Shown: positions 1 to 8,875, counted from the first letter of the stretch. The stretch is 64,000 bases of DNA from Aureimonas frigidaquae (GCF_001463905.1 NZ_BBWR01000008.1:62001-126000), one strand, 5' to 3'. Notes: generated by a model from the sequence alone, not told the origin. Numbers and translations are program-made.

Positions 1-314
1 ACGGCGGAGAACCCGTCCATCCGCTTGTCGAAGAGCGGCTCGATCGCCTCCGGCGTCACGTCCCGCCCGGTAAAGCCGGTGCCCCCCGTCGTGAGGATGA
101 CGTCAATCCCCGGATCGGCGGCCCAGTCCTTGACGCGGGTGCGGATCAGGCCAGCATCGTCGGGTTCGACAGCGCGATCCGCCAGGCGATGGCCGGCCTG
201 TGTCAGCCGGTCGGAAAGGGTCTGCCCCGATCGGTCGTCCGCAAGGCTTCGCGTGTCCGACACGGTCAGAACGGCGATGGACAGGGGGATGAAGCTGCGT
301 TCTGAGCCGCTCAT
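1..314 (-). CDS. moaB: Molybdenum cofactor biosynthesis protein MoaB/MogA-like (partial, C-terminus missing)
   Basis: The gene is cut by the left edge of the window, so only about 104 N-terminal residues are visible. They start MSGSERSFIPLSIAVLTVSD and contain the MoaB/MogA signatures AVLTVSDTR, DDRSGQ and ILTTGGTGFTGRDVTPEA, the last being the molybdopterin-binding TTGGTG loop. The family acts in molybdenum cofactor synthesis (adenylylation of molybdopterin or a closely related step) in the cytosol. The ATG at 314 shares an ATGA with the stop of ispE, so translation of the two is probably coupled. MoaB and MogA cannot be told apart firmly from the N-terminus; MoaB is the usual name in related genomes. 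Confidence 0.85.
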   Translation of the reverse strand, partial: MSGSERSFIPLSIAVLTVSDTRSLADDRSGQTLSDRLTQAGHRLADRAVEPDDAGLIRTRVKDWAADPGIDVILTTGGTGFTGRDVTPEAIEPLFDKRMDGFSA

Positions 315-1240
315 GCCGATGGTTCCTCCGTCGCGGGCCGTATATGGGTGGCGCGGACCCACCAGCCGGGAAGTGCGCGCGCCAGCGCGGCGGCGGCGGC
401 CTCCGCGCCCCCATCGTCCACGAACAATCCGAAGACCGTGGCGCCCGATCCCGACATGCGGGACAGGGCCGCGCCATGCCGGTCCAGCGCCGCCAGCCCG
501 TCCGCGATGGCGGGCAGAAGCGCGGAGGCGGCCGGCTGCAGGTCGTTGCGCGCTGCGCGCAGGTAGCCAAGAAGCGCGGCGAAATCCGAAAAGCCCTGCG
601 GCGGCGGCAGCGGCAGCGGCGGCTGGTTCCGATCCTCCAGATGGCGGAAGACCTGCGGCGTCGATACCGGATGACCGGGATTCATCAGAACCACCGGAAC
701 GCGTGGGAAGGCGGGAAGCGGACTCAGCACCTCGCCGATGCCACGGGCCATGGACGGCACGCCGGCAAGACACATGGGAACATCGGCACCCAGTTCGACG
801 CTGCGGCGGGCCAGCGCCGAAGCCGCATGGGGCGGCAAGTGCCGGGCGAGGGCGCTGAGAAGAGCGGCGGCGTCGGCCGAGCCGCCGCCGATCCCTGCCG
901 CCACGGGCAGGTTCTTGGTGAGTAAAATATCAAGGGGGCCGATCGGCGCGCCGGCCGCTGCCGCTTCGGCCCGGGCCAGCGCCAGGGCGGCGTCGAGGCT
1001 GTTGGCGTGGCCGCTCAGGGCCGGTGCGAAGGGCCCATCGACGACGAGCCGGTCCTGTGCCGCCGGGGTGACGCGGAGTTCGTCACCCTCGGCCGTGAAG
1101 GCGACCAGCATGTCGAGGAGATGGTACCCGTCGGCGCGCTGTCCGGTCACGTGCAACGCCAGGTTCAGCTTGGCGGGCGCGGTGGCGCGGAACGGTGCCG
1201 GTGCCGCAGGAACGCTTCGCGCCATGCTTGACGCTGCCAT
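311..1240 (-). CDS. ispE: 4-diphosphocytidyl-2-C-methyl-D-erythritol kinase
   Basis: A GHMP-family kinase of the MEP (non-mevalonate) isoprenoid pathway that phosphorylates the 2-hydroxyl of CDP-methylerythritol with ATP. The 309-residue protein has the IspE N-terminus PAKLNLALHVTGQRADGYH, the glycine-rich ATP loop LPVAAGIGGGSADAAA, and the C-terminal MSGSGATVFGLF glycine loop, in the normal order and at the usual family length. The ATG at 1240 overlaps the stop of the upstream TPR gene as ATGA, which supports that start; a second ATG five codons in is an alternative. It lies in a minus-strand run prenyl synthase-TPR-ispE-moaB. dxs and ispH of the same pathway are also in this window but in other transcription units. 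Confidence 0.95.
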   Translation of the reverse strand: MAASSMARSVPAAPAPFRATAPAKLNLALHVTGQRADGYHLLDMLVAFTAEGDELRVTPAAQDRLVVDGPFAPALSGHANSLDAALALARAEAAAAGAPIGPLDILLTKNLPVAAGIGGGSADAAALLSALARHLPPHAASALARRSVELGADVPMCLAGVPSMARGIGEVLSPLPAFPRVPVVLMNPGHPVSTPQVFRHLEDRNQPPLPLPPPQGFSDFAALLGYLRAARNDLQPAASALLPAIADGLAALDRHGAALSRMSGSGATVFGLFVDDGGAEAAAAALARALPGWWVRATHIRPATEEPSA

Positions 1241-3069
1241 CAGTTCTGCGGTTGGGCGCCGCCATCCACATCGGCGCGGTCCGCCGGCGCCGGATCGGCA
1301 GCCGGGTGCTGAAGCTCGGGATCATCCGCCACGGAGGGAAGACCCTTCTCCAGCTTGACCTTGATCTTTTCCACCATGTCCTCAGCCGGCGCCGGGTCCC
1401 CCTCCAGCGAGCGCTGCCACTGGAAGCGCGCCTCGCGCTCGCGGCCGACACGCCAATAGGCATCGCCCAGATGGTCGTTGACCGTCGGCTCGGCGGGAGT
1501 GATCAGGACCGCGCGCTCCAGTTCCTTCACCGCATCGTCGAAGCGACCCAGCCGGTAATAGGCCCAGCCGAGCGAATCGATGATGTAGCCGTCATTGGGC
1601 CGCAGTTCGACGGCCTTGCGGATCAGGTCCAGGCCTTCGTCGAGATTGCGGTTCATATCGACCCAGGAATAGCCGAGATAGTTGAGAACCTGCGGCTGAT
1701 CGGGCGAAAGCTCCAGCGCCTTGCGGAAGTTCGGCTCGGCCTTGTCCCACTCCTGCAGCCGCTCATAGGCGATGCCGCGCTGGTAATAGATGTTCCAGTT
1801 CTGCGGCCCGTTTTCCGGCGCCAGTTCCAAAGCGCGGTCGAGGATTTCCGCCGCGCGGCGGTAATTCTTGTCGGCGGTCAGAATGTCGGAATAGGCCAGA
1901 TGCGCCTGGAGATCGTCCGGATAGGCCGCGACAGCCTGTTCCAGCCGCGCCTTGGCCTCGTCCTTGCGGTCGGCGAACCAGAGATCGAGGCCCATCTGCA
2001 GATCGGCCGTGCGGCGATAGGGGGAATCGGCCGGGATCCGCTCATAATAGGCCAGCGCCTGGTCGACCCGTTCGCCCTGCTCGGCCACGCCCGCAAGCGC
2101 GGTCAGGAGCTTGTCGGCCGGATGCTCGCTCAAGGCTTCGGCCAGCTCGAAATAGAGAAGGGCGACATCGCGGCCATCGCCGCGATTGATGGCCTGTCCG
2201 AGCGTGTAGAGCACCTCGGCCGCGCCGTTGCGCACCGAGCCGATGGCCGGCGCCACGGTTTCATTCGCCTCGAAGGCGCGTTCCAGATGCAGAAGGGGAT
2301 CGAAGGTCGGGGCAATCTCGATCCCGTAGGCCAGGGCCTTCTCGGCCCCATCGCGGTTGCCGGCCTGCAACTCGATCCGCGTCAGGGCATCCACGGCCGC
2401 CAGATAGGCGTCCGGCGAGGTCTGGACGGAGGCCTTGTCGTCCAGGAGGACGGTCAGGACGCGCCGGGCTTCGTCGACATTGCCGGCCTGCGCATAGATG
2501 AGGCCCTTCTGGTACAGGTTGAAAATCGAGAACCAGGGCGGCCCCGCGATCTCGTCGATCCTGCGGACAGCGGCTTCCGGATCGCCCTTGCCGGCATCGG
2601 CCCAGGCGGAGAGCTGGCCGAGCAGGAGCGTGTCCAGATCGCTCGAATCCGACATGTCGAGATTGGCGAGCGCGGCGTCGTAATCGCCGTCGCGCAGGCC
2701 CTCGATGCCGAGCGCGATCCGCGCGACCTTGCCGGCATCGTCATCGTCACGCAGCTTGGCCGCCAGTTCCACGCCCCTGTCGAACCGGCCATCCGCCAGG
2801 AAGGTGAACATGGCCTCGCGCTGGAGCTGGATCGCGGTGGGATCGATCAGGAGCGCTTTTTCGTAATAGTCGCTCGCCACCGAAAGCGCGCCGGCCGATT
2901 GCGCCGACTTGGCGGCCAGATAGGCGCCCGAAAGGCTCTGGACGTTCACGTCCGGCTGGGAGCGCACCAGCGTTCCAGGTTCCTGCGCCGCCAATGCGGG
3001 GTGGAACAGGAGCGTCAGGCTGGCCAGTGCGGTGGCAAGCAGGAGTTTGCGGCTGCCGTATTTCTGCAC
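1240..3069 (-). CDS. Secreted tetratricopeptide-repeat protein
   Basis: A 609-residue protein with an N-terminal signal peptide (positively charged QKYGSRK, then a hydrophobic core and an ALAAQ-type cleavage site near residue 26) followed almost entirely by TPR-like helical repeats. The clearest repeats are in the last 200 residues, for example YYQRGIAYERLQEWDKAE, VLNYLGYSWVDMNRNLDEG and IIDSLGWAYYRLGRFDDAV. I chose the GTG at 3069 because it has a GAGAGG ribosome site just upstream and puts the signal peptide at the N-terminus; an open frame extends further upstream but encodes implausible sequence. TPR proteins scaffold protein complexes; nothing here names a partner. It lies 103 bp downstream of the prenyl synthase gene and is coupled by ATGA to ispE. 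Confidence 0.85.
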   Translation of the reverse strand: MQKYGSRKLLLATALASLTLLFHPALAAQEPGTLVRSQPDVNVQSLSGAYLAAKSAQSAGALSVASDYYEKALLIDPTAIQLQREAMFTFLADGRFDRGVELAAKLRDDDDAGKVARIALGIEGLRDGDYDAALANLDMSDSSDLDTLLLGQLSAWADAGKGDPEAAVRRIDEIAGPPWFSIFNLYQKGLIYAQAGNVDEARRVLTVLLDDKASVQTSPDAYLAAVDALTRIELQAGNRDGAEKALAYGIEIAPTFDPLLHLERAFEANETVAPAIGSVRNGAAEVLYTLGQAINRGDGRDVALLYFELAEALSEHPADKLLTALAGVAEQGERVDQALAYYERIPADSPYRRTADLQMGLDLWFADRKDEAKARLEQAVAAYPDDLQAHLAYSDILTADKNYRRAAEILDRALELAPENGPQNWNIYYQRGIAYERLQEWDKAEPNFRKALELSPDQPQVLNYLGYSWVDMNRNLDEGLDLIRKAVELRPNDGYIIDSLGWAYYRLGRFDDAVKELERAVLITPAEPTVNDHLGDAYWRVGREREARFQWQRSLEGDPAPAEDMVEKIKVKLEKGLPSVADDPELQHPAADPAPADRADVDGGAQPQN

Positions 3070-3172
3070 GTGTTGCGTCCTCTCGCGGCGTGTCGGCTTC
3101 CGGTCCGGGCAAAGCGGTCCGGGCACAGTCATCCGACCCTTTCGGACCAGCATGACGTTTTTACGGCCGATC

Positions 3173-4186
3173 TCAATTGATGCGGTCGATGCAGAAATCC
3201 ACCACATCGGCCAGAGCGCTGCGGACCGGCGTGTCGGCAAGGGCATCCAGCGCTTCCAGGGCCTGCGCCCCGAAGGCACGGGCACGGTGCTTGGTCTCGT
3301 CCAGCGCGCCGTGGCGGGCCATCAGTTCCATGGCACGGGCGAGCGCTTCGTCGTCGTTGCTGCCCCCTTCCATCGCCTCGCGCCAGAACTGCTGCTCGGC
3401 GGCATCGGCGTGGCGATGGGCAAGGATCACGGGCAGGGTGATCTTGCCCTCCCGGAAGTCGTCCCCGACATTCTTGCCGAGCGCATCGGCCGACCCGCCG
3501 TAATCGAGCACGTCGTCGACGAGCTGGAAGGCAAGGCCGAGCGCCATGCCATAGCGCCGCATGGCGGCGATCGCCGGCTCGCCCGCCTCGGCGATGACGG
3601 GGCCCACTTCCGCGGCCGCGGCAAAGAGCGCCGCCGTCTTGGCTTCGATGACGGCCATGTAATCGGATTCTTCGGTGGACATCTTCTTGGCGGCCGAAAG
3701 CTGCCAGACCTCGCCTTCGGCAATCACGGCCGAGGCGTTGGACAGAATGGCGAGCGCCCGCATGGACCCCACCTCGACCATCATCTTGAAGGCCTGGCCA
3801 AGAAGATAGTCCCCGACCAGCACGCTGGCTTGGTTGCCCCAGATCATCCGGGCCGTGGTGCGACCGCGCCGAAGCGCGCTTTCGTCGACGACGTCGTCGT
3901 GCAGGAGCGTCGCGGTGTGGAGGAACTCCACGCTCGCCGCCAGCTTCACATGACCTTCGCCCGAATAGTCGAAGGCGCGGGCGGATGCGAGCGTCAGCAT
4001 GGGCCGCAGCCGCTTGCCGCCGGACGAGATCAGGTGCTCGGCGATCTGCGGGATCAGTTCGACGTTGGAACCGGCCATGGACAGGATCAGGGCGTTCACA
4101 CGGTCCATGTCCGCGCGGGTGATCTCCACGATCCCCTCGATCGACGGCCGTGGCGAAATCTCGCTGACGGAATTTGCAACGCTCAC
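3173..4186 (-). CDS. ispB: Long-chain polyprenyl diphosphate synthase (octaprenyl/decaprenyl type)
   Basis: A trans-isoprenyl diphosphate synthase that extends farnesyl diphosphate with isopentenyl units to make the side chain of ubiquinone. Both aspartate-rich motifs are present: LLHDDVVDES (first DDxxD) and FQLVDDVLDYGG (second), together with GGKRLRPML near the N-terminus and the KTAALF and GKNVGDDFREGK motifs. The length of 337 residues fits the family. I chose the GTG at 4186, preceded by GGAGTGAC, over an upstream in-frame ATG at 4249 without a ribosome site. Product chain length cannot be read from the sequence; alphaproteobacteria commonly use C50 (decaprenyl). It is divergent from the DUF2007 gene, and its product would be the substrate of UbiA encoded at 22515-23489. 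Confidence 0.93.
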   Translation of the reverse strand: MSVANSVSEISPRPSIEGIVEITRADMDRVNALILSMAGSNVELIPQIAEHLISSGGKRLRPMLTLASARAFDYSGEGHVKLAASVEFLHTATLLHDDVVDESALRRGRTTARMIWGNQASVLVGDYLLGQAFKMMVEVGSMRALAILSNASAVIAEGEVWQLSAAKKMSTEESDYMAVIEAKTAALFAAAAEVGPVIAEAGEPAIAAMRRYGMALGLAFQLVDDVLDYGGSADALGKNVGDDFREGKITLPVILAHRHADAAEQQFWREAMEGGSNDDEALARAMELMARHGALDETKHRARAFGAQALEALDALADTPVRSALADVVDFCIDRIN

Positions 4187-4337
4187 GATGTCACTCCGTT
4201 TGACACGCCGGGAATAAACACCGTCGGCCTCAGCGGCAAGGTGGAACATGGGCCATACGGCCCCAATGTGAACCCACTTTGCGAATTATGGCGGCAAGGC
4301 TTGCGATCCGACGCCGTTTCATGCGCATGCTCACCCT

Positions 4338-4556
4338 ATGCAGGAACTCATCCGCTCCAACGACGCCGTCCTCATCTCCTTCGTGGAATCGCTGCTCCGG
4401 CAGGCCGGAATCGGCCATTTCGTGGCCGATGCGCATATGAGCATCCTCGATGGCTCCATCGGCGTCCTGCCCCGCCGCATCATGGTCGATTCCGATGAGG
4501 CGGAGGCGGCGCGCCGCCTCCTGCGCGAGGCCGAACTCGGCCATGAACTCTCCTGA
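4338..4556 (+). CDS. DUF2007 small protein
   Basis: A 72-residue protein of the DUF2007 family (putative signal-transducing or regulatory domain with an ACT-like ferredoxin fold). It reads MQELIRSNDAVLISFVESLL at the start, then the family-typical alternation of a helix, GIGHFVAD, DGSIGVLPRRIMV and a final helix DEAEAARRLLREAEL. In related bacteria such proteins lie next to the methyltransferase gene found here, whose start codon lies inside the last codons of this gene (14-base overlap), so the two are co-translated. The function is not established for the family. The 151 bp upstream is shared with the divergent prenyl synthase gene and should hold promoters for both. Confidence 0.8.
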   Translation: MQELIRSNDAVLISFVESLLRQAGIGHFVADAHMSILDGSIGVLPRRIMVDSDEAEAARRLLREAELGHELS

Positions 4557-5319
4557 CGGCACCGCCCCCTCGCAATTGCGGGCCGACAGTTTCTGGCGCG
4601 GGGCGTTCACGCTCCTGCAATTGCCGCGCGCCGGCTACCGCTCCGGGCTCGATGCGCTGCTGGTCGCCTCTGCGGTGCCGCAGGACGCGACCGGCCATTG
4701 CCTCGATCTCGGCGCCGGCGCCGGCGCCATCGGACTGGCGGCGGCGACGCGCGCGCCGGGCCTTGCCGTCACGCTCGTCGAGCAGGTGCCGGAGATGGCC
4801 GACTGCGCCCGCCGCGCCCTTAACCTGCCGCAAAACGCCGCCCTTTCGCCGCGCATCCGCGTCGTCTGTGCCGATGCCACGGCGCCGCGCCCCGCGCGGG
4901 AGGCATGCGGCCTTTGCGATGGCGCCTTCGACCTTATCCTCACCAATCCGCCCTTCTATCCGCCGGATCATCGCGCAAGCCCCGATCCTCTGCGGCGGCA
5001 GGCGCTCACCGTACCCGGGCCGGATTTCCTGGCGCGCTGGTTTACCGTCGCAAGCGCCCTGTCGCGCCACGGGGGGCGGCTCGTCACGATCCTGCCGCCG
5101 GCAGGGCTCGGCCTGTTCCTCGCCGCCCTGGAGGGGCGCTTCGGCGATGTGAGCCTGCGGCCGGTCCATACGCGCCGCGATGCCGCCGCCTGCCGGATGC
5201 TGCTTGCGGCCCGGCGCGGATCACGCGGGCCGCTGCGCATCCTGCCTGGCCTCGATCTGTCGGACGGGTCCGATGGCCTGGCCGCGTTGAACGAGGGCAG
5301 TCTTCACCTTGTCTTGTAG
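4543..5319 (+). CDS. tRNA1(Val) (adenine(37)-N6)-methyltransferase-like protein
   Basis: A class I SAM-dependent methyltransferase of 258 residues. The SAM site is the GxGxG loop CLDLGAGAGAIGLAAA, and the catalytic NPPF/Y motif is ILTNPPFYPPDH, typical of enzymes that methylate an exocyclic amino group of adenine or glutamine. Overall architecture matches the TrmN6/YfiC group (COG4123), which modifies A37 of tRNA1(Val). The N-terminal segment FWRGAFTLLQLPRAGYRSGL is also characteristic of that group, where the aromatic and arginine residues contact tRNA. The start at 4543 overlaps the DUF2007 gene by 14 bases. The precise RNA target in this organism is inferred from the family. Confidence 0.83.
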   Translation: MNSPDGTAPSQLRADSFWRGAFTLLQLPRAGYRSGLDALLVASAVPQDATGHCLDLGAGAGAIGLAAATRAPGLAVTLVEQVPEMADCARRALNLPQNAALSPRIRVVCADATAPRPAREACGLCDGAFDLILTNPPFYPPDHRASPDPLRRQALTVPGPDFLARWFTVASALSRHGGRLVTILPPAGLGLFLAALEGRFGDVSLRPVHTRRDAAACRMLLAARRGSRGPLRILPGLDLSDGSDGLAALNEGSLHLVL

Positions 5320-5416
5320 CGCCTTGCAGCTGCCGGGTCTTGGCGGAGGGCAGGGTGGATGCCTATCTGAGCTCGCACCGGGCCCGGCACGGCCCGTTCG
5401 AAGATGAGAGAGCCGC

Positions 5417-6265
5417 GTGGCCAAGACGATCCAGAAGTTCATCCCCCGCCGTTTCCGCAAGAGCCGGACCGTCGTCCCCGTCGTCCGACTGGAAGGTACG
5501 ATCAGCGCCGAGTCGGGCGGCTTCGGCCGTCGCAGCCTGTCCATGGCCTCTGCCGTGCCGCTGCTCGAAAGGGCCTTCGCCAACAAGGCGGCACCGGTGG
5601 TTGCAATCGAGATCAACTCGCCGGGCGGCTCGCCTGTCCAGTCGCGGTTGATCCACCGCCATATCCGGGACCTGTCCAGGCGCAAGGGCAAGCCGGTCCT
5701 GGTCTTCTGCGAGGATGTCGCCGCGTCGGGCGGCTATATGATCGCCTGCGCGGGGGATGAGATCTTCGCCGATCCGTCGAGCATCGTCGGCTCGATCGGC
5801 GTGGTCGCCGGCGGCTTCGGCTTCGTCGATCTGATCCACAAGATCGGCGTGGAGCGGCGCGTCTATACGGCCGGGCGCAACAAGGCGACGCTCGATCCGT
5901 TCCAGCCCGAAAAGGCAGAGGATGTCGAGCATCTGAAGCGCCTGCAGCTCGAGGTGCACGAGACCTTCATCGAACTCGTCCGGGAGCGGCGCGGGCTGGC
6001 TCTGTCCGACGATCCCGACCTGTTCACCGGGCTGTTCTGGTCTGGCCGGCGCGGCGTCGAGCTCGGCCTCGTGGACCAGCTCGGAACCCTGGACGAGGTT
6101 CTGCACCAGCGCTACGGCGACGATGTCGAGATCGAGCGCATCGCACGGCGCCGCGGGCTTCTCGGCGGTCGTCTGTCCTTCGGGGGCGGTGCTTCGGCTG
6201 CCCTGGCGAGCGGGCTCGTCTCTGCGGTCGAGGATCGCAGCCTGTGGGCGCGCTACGGTTTGTGA
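5417..6265 (+). CDS. S49-family serine peptidase (SppA/SohB-like)
   Basis: A 282-residue signal-peptide-peptidase-like serine protease of the ClpP/crotonase fold. The catalytic serine lies in EDVAASGGYMIACAGDEIFA, followed by the family motif SIVGSIGVV; INSPGG upstream forms the oxyanion region. A lysine general base is expected nearer the C-terminal half of the family fold, with the YTAGRNKATLDPF segment a candidate. No transmembrane helix is evident at the N-terminus, which is basic (RRFRKSR), unlike full-length SppA or SohB, so the enzyme may be soluble or only peripherally attached. The GTG at 5417 is the first sensible start. It precedes a tiny membrane-protein gene and the glyQ region. 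Confidence 0.85.
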   Translation: MAKTIQKFIPRRFRKSRTVVPVVRLEGTISAESGGFGRRSLSMASAVPLLERAFANKAAPVVAIEINSPGGSPVQSRLIHRHIRDLSRRKGKPVLVFCEDVAASGGYMIACAGDEIFADPSSIVGSIGVVAGGFGFVDLIHKIGVERRVYTAGRNKATLDPFQPEKAEDVEHLKRLQLEVHETFIELVRERRGLALSDDPDLFTGLFWSGRRGVELGLVDQLGTLDEVLHQRYGDDVEIERIARRRGLLGGRLSFGGGASAALASGLVSAVEDRSLWARYGL

Positions 6266-6330
6266 GGCGTTCCGCCTTGCTTTCGCTCATCTTCAGGGCA
6301 CATTAGAGTTCCCACGGCTTTGCGATAGGA

Positions 6331-6528
6331 ATGATGGTCAGCCTGATGCCGCCACTTATTCTCCTCGGTCTTCTCGGCGCGGCCGCCTATCTGGGCGTGC
6401 AGCAGATGAAGAAGGACGCCCAGCGCGTGACCACCCGCAACCGCCGCGCCGAAATGGAGGCCCGCAACCGGGCCCATGGCACGCTGGTGCGCGGCGAGGA
6501 CGGCGTCTACCGCATCGAGCGGGACTGA
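6331..6528 (+). CDS. Small single-pass membrane protein, function unknown
   Basis: A 65-residue product with one hydrophobic N-terminal helix (LMPPLILLGLLGAAAYLGVQ) followed by a strongly charged cytoplasmic-type tail (KKDAQRV, RNRRAEMEARNR, EDGVYRIERD). AGGA lies just before the start; ATG at 6334 is equally possible. Coding is supported by good third-position GC bias and position between the S49 peptidase (66 bp upstream) and glyQ. Similar short proteins occur beside glyQ in related alphaproteobacteria as far as I recall, but no function is known. Confidence 0.65.
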   Translation: MMVSLMPPLILLGLLGAAAYLGVQQMKKDAQRVTTRNRRAEMEARNRAHGTLVRGEDGVYRIERD

Positions 6529-6814
6529 ACGCTCCGGTTCTGGCGGGCGGCTCACGGCAAACCGGGATGTGGCGATGGATGGAACCAGCCGGGCCCGTCA
6601 CTCTCGCGGATTGCGCGATGTCCATTCCCAATCAGCGGCCGATTGACTGCCAATTGGCCGGTATCGATCCTATCGATCGGGCTGCGGGTGCGGACACGGC
6701 GACGCCTGTCCGTTCCGGCGCTCTCTCTTGACCGGGCCGGCTGCGGCGTGCCAGTGACGGCCTTCCCGCGCGGCCCCTCGTCGCGCGGCAGATGCCCCAA
6801 TCACGGTTGAGCCG
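6529..6814 (+). promoter_or_regulatory. Leader region upstream of glyQ
   Basis: This 286-bp stretch has no credible gene. It should carry the glyQ promoter: TTGACT at 6643-6648 could be a -35 element, but no clear -10 follows at the right distance. An imperfect tandem repeat TATCGATC/TATCGATC lies at 6662-6678 with a 9-base period. I do not see a T-box or other named riboswitch. Confidence 0.3.
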
Positions 6815-7753
6815 ATGTCCGAAACTGCTTTGCACATGCGCCCCGAACGCTCGTTCCAGGGCCTGATCCTGGCGCTGCATCGCTACTGGGCGGATTATGG
6901 CTGCGTGGTGCTGCAGCCCTACGATATGGAAGTGGGGGCCGGGACCTTCCATCCGGCGACCACACTGCGTGCGCTCGGGCCCCGAAGCTGGAATGCGGCC
7001 TATGTCCAGCCGTCGCGCCGGCCGAAGGATGGCCGCTACGGCGAAAACCCCAATCGTCTGCAGCATTATTACCAGTACCAGGTGCTACTGAAGCCCAATC
7101 CGGCCAACCTGCAGGAGCTTTACCTCGGCTCGCTGCGCGCCATCGGCCTCGATCCGCTCGTCCACGATATCCGCTTCGTGGAGGATGATTGGGAAAGCCC
7201 GACGCTCGGCGCCTGGGGGCTGGGCTGGGAGTGCTGGTGCGACGGGATGGAGGTGTCGCAGTTCACGTACTTCCAGCAGGTCTGCGGCATCGAATGCGCG
7301 CCCGTCGCCGGAGAGCTCACCTACGGGCTTGAGCGGCTCGCCATGTATGTGCAGAATGTCGACAACGTCTATGATCTGAACTTCAACGGCCGCGAGGGCG
7401 ATGAGAAGGTCACCTATGGCGATGTCTTCCTGCAGGCCGAGCAGGAATATTCCCGCTACAATTTCGAATATGCCGACACGCGGATGCTGCTGCGCCATTT
7501 CGAGGATGCCGAAGCCGAATGCGCGGCCCTCCTGGCGGCTGGGGCGCCCGATGCGCCGGGCACGCTGCACCGCTGCGTCCTGCCGGCCTATGACCAGGCC
7601 ATCAAGGCCAGCCATGTCTTCAACCTTCTGGACGCGCGGGGCGTCATCTCGGTGACCGAGCGCCAGAGCTACATCCTGCGGGTGCGCACGCTGGCGAAAG
7701 CCTGCGGCGAAGCCTTCCTTCTGACCGATGCCGGCGGCGCCCGCGCCGCCTGA
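6815..7753 (+). CDS. glyQ: Glycyl-tRNA synthetase alpha subunit
   Basis: The catalytic class II alpha subunit of the heterotetrameric (alpha2-beta2) bacterial glycyl-tRNA synthetase, which charges tRNA(Gly). It is 312 residues long with the conserved start [19 protein letters not shown], the motif 2 region [18 protein letters not shown] with the class II arginine, and [19 protein letters not shown]. The catalytic ATP site and glycine pocket are in these segments. The beta subunit glyS begins 1.1 kb downstream, separated by one metallopeptidase gene, so the two subunits are not directly adjacent as they are in many bacteria. Confidence 0.97.
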   Translation: MSETALHMRPERSFQGLILALHRYWADYGCVVLQPYDMEVGAGTFHPATTLRALGPRSWNAAYVQPSRRPKDGRYGENPNRLQHYYQYQVLLKPNPANLQELYLGSLRAIGLDPLVHDIRFVEDDWESPTLGAWGLGWECWCDGMEVSQFTYFQQVCGIECAPVAGELTYGLERLAMYVQNVDNVYDLNFNGREGDEKVTYGDVFLQAEQEYSRYNFEYADTRMLLRHFEDAEAECAALLAAGAPDAPGTLHRCVLPAYDQAIKASHVFNLLDARGVISVTERQSYILRVRTLAKACGEAFLLTDAGGARAA

Positions 7754-7846
7754 TCGCGGCGAGCGCACAAGCGCTTCACGGCTTGGTGACGAAACGACAC
7801 GACGCTCTATCTACGGTTGCCATCTCGGATGGCGATGGAGCGCGCG

Positions 7847-8734
7847 ATGGAGTGGCGAGGCCGGCGGCAAAGCAACAATGTATCGGACCAGCGGGGCCGT
7901 GGGGGCGGTGGCTTCGGCGGCGGCGGGCCGATGCGCATCCCCATCCGCGCCGGCGGCGGCGGGGGGATTGGCTTCCTCATCATCATTGCCATCCTGTGGT
8001 TGGGTTTCGGGATCAATCCGCTCAGCCTGCTCGGGCTCGACCAAGGTGGCGGCCAGCCGACGCGCACGGCGCAGGGCCCCGGCCCGCAGGGCACCGCGGA
8101 TGAAACCGACGATTTCGTCGCCACGGTGCTGGCCGATACGGAGGACGTCTGGGGCCGCCGCTTCCAGGCGGCCGGAGAGACCTATCCCGAACCCAAACTC
8201 GTCCTCTTCACCGGTTCGGTGAACTCGGCCTGCGGCCAGGCTTCCGCCGCCATGGGGCCGTTCTACTGCCCGCGCGACCAGCAGGTATATATCGATCTGT
8301 CCTTCTTCCAGCAGCTCGACCGGCAGCTCGGGGCGCCGGGCGATTTCGCGCAGGCCTATGTCATCGCGCATGAGGTGGGCCACCACGTCCAGAACGTGAC
8401 GGGCATCCTGCCGCGCACGACAGAGATGCGCCAGCGCATGTCCGAGGCCGACGCCAATGCCATTTCGGTGCTCGTCGAACTCCAGGCCGATTGCTATGCC
8501 GGCATCTGGGCGCACGATACCTACGAGGCGGGCTATCTGGAACCGGGCGATATCGACGAAGCGCTGAATGCAGCCTCGCAGATCGGCGACGATACGCTCC
8601 AGCGCCGCAGCCAGGGCACCGTCGTGCCCGACAGCTTCACCCATGGCACGTCGGCTCAGCGCCAGGAGTGGTTCAAGCGGGGCTATGAAGGCGGCGATGT
8701 CGCGGCCTGCGATACGTTCCAGGGGCGGATCTGA
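7847..8734 (+). CDS. Neutral zinc metallopeptidase, YpfJ family
   Basis: A 295-residue protein of the YpfJ/COG2321 putative neutral zinc metallopeptidase family. The zinc motif is AHEVGHHVQN with the first histidine near residue 175, and the downstream ELQADCYAGIWAH supplies the third ligand region. The N-terminus is a glycine-rich segment followed by one transmembrane helix (IGFLIIIAILWLGFGI), so the peptidase domain is probably periplasmic and membrane anchored; SACG and PFYCPRDQQVYIDL are also family signatures. I chose ATG 7847 (MEWRGRR, the family N-terminus) over upstream ATGs at 7835 and 7829. Substrates are unknown. It lies between glyQ and glyS. Confidence 0.85.
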   Translation: MEWRGRRQSNNVSDQRGRGGGGFGGGGPMRIPIRAGGGGGIGFLIIIAILWLGFGINPLSLLGLDQGGGQPTRTAQGPGPQGTADETDDFVATVLADTEDVWGRRFQAAGETYPEPKLVLFTGSVNSACGQASAAMGPFYCPRDQQVYIDLSFFQQLDRQLGAPGDFAQAYVIAHEVGHHVQNVTGILPRTTEMRQRMSEADANAISVLVELQADCYAGIWAHDTYEAGYLEPGDIDEALNAASQIGDDTLQRRSQGTVVPDSFTHGTSAQRQEWFKRGYEGGDVAACDTFQGRI

Positions 8735-8746
8735 ACGGATCCGGCC

Positions 8747-8769
8747 GGCGGGGCGCCATGCGCCCCGCC
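8747..8769 (+). terminator. Perfect 10-bp GC hairpin after the zinc peptidase gene
   Basis: GGCGGGGCGC, loop CAT, GCGCCCCGCC begins 12 bases after the stop codon of the YpfJ-family gene. The stem is perfect but it is followed by only TT, so it is a weak intrinsic terminator or an mRNA 3'-end stabiliser. A TTGACA directly after it (8770-8775) could be a -35 element for glyS. Confidence 0.5.
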
Positions 8770-8875
8770 TTGACAGTCACGGGCATGTGTCGGAAGGAGC
8801 CGCAGCGAAACTGCGAATGCTCACCGTACGGTCCCGGCCGGTCCCTCCGCCATGGAGGGCGTGGAAAGACGAGTC

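Noticed and set aside
1195-3180. Long plus-strand open frame opposite the TPR gene
   Set aside because: It is a GC-rich shadow of the minus-strand coding sequence; the encoded protein shows no family motif and the minus strand has a signal peptide and TPR repeats. Similar antisense frames opposite glyS, fabI, tldD, coxA and the GGDEF/EAL gene were dropped for the same reason.
6529-6814. T-box leader before glyQ
   Set aside because: No T-box sequence or specifier stem was seen, and T-boxes are a Gram-positive feature.
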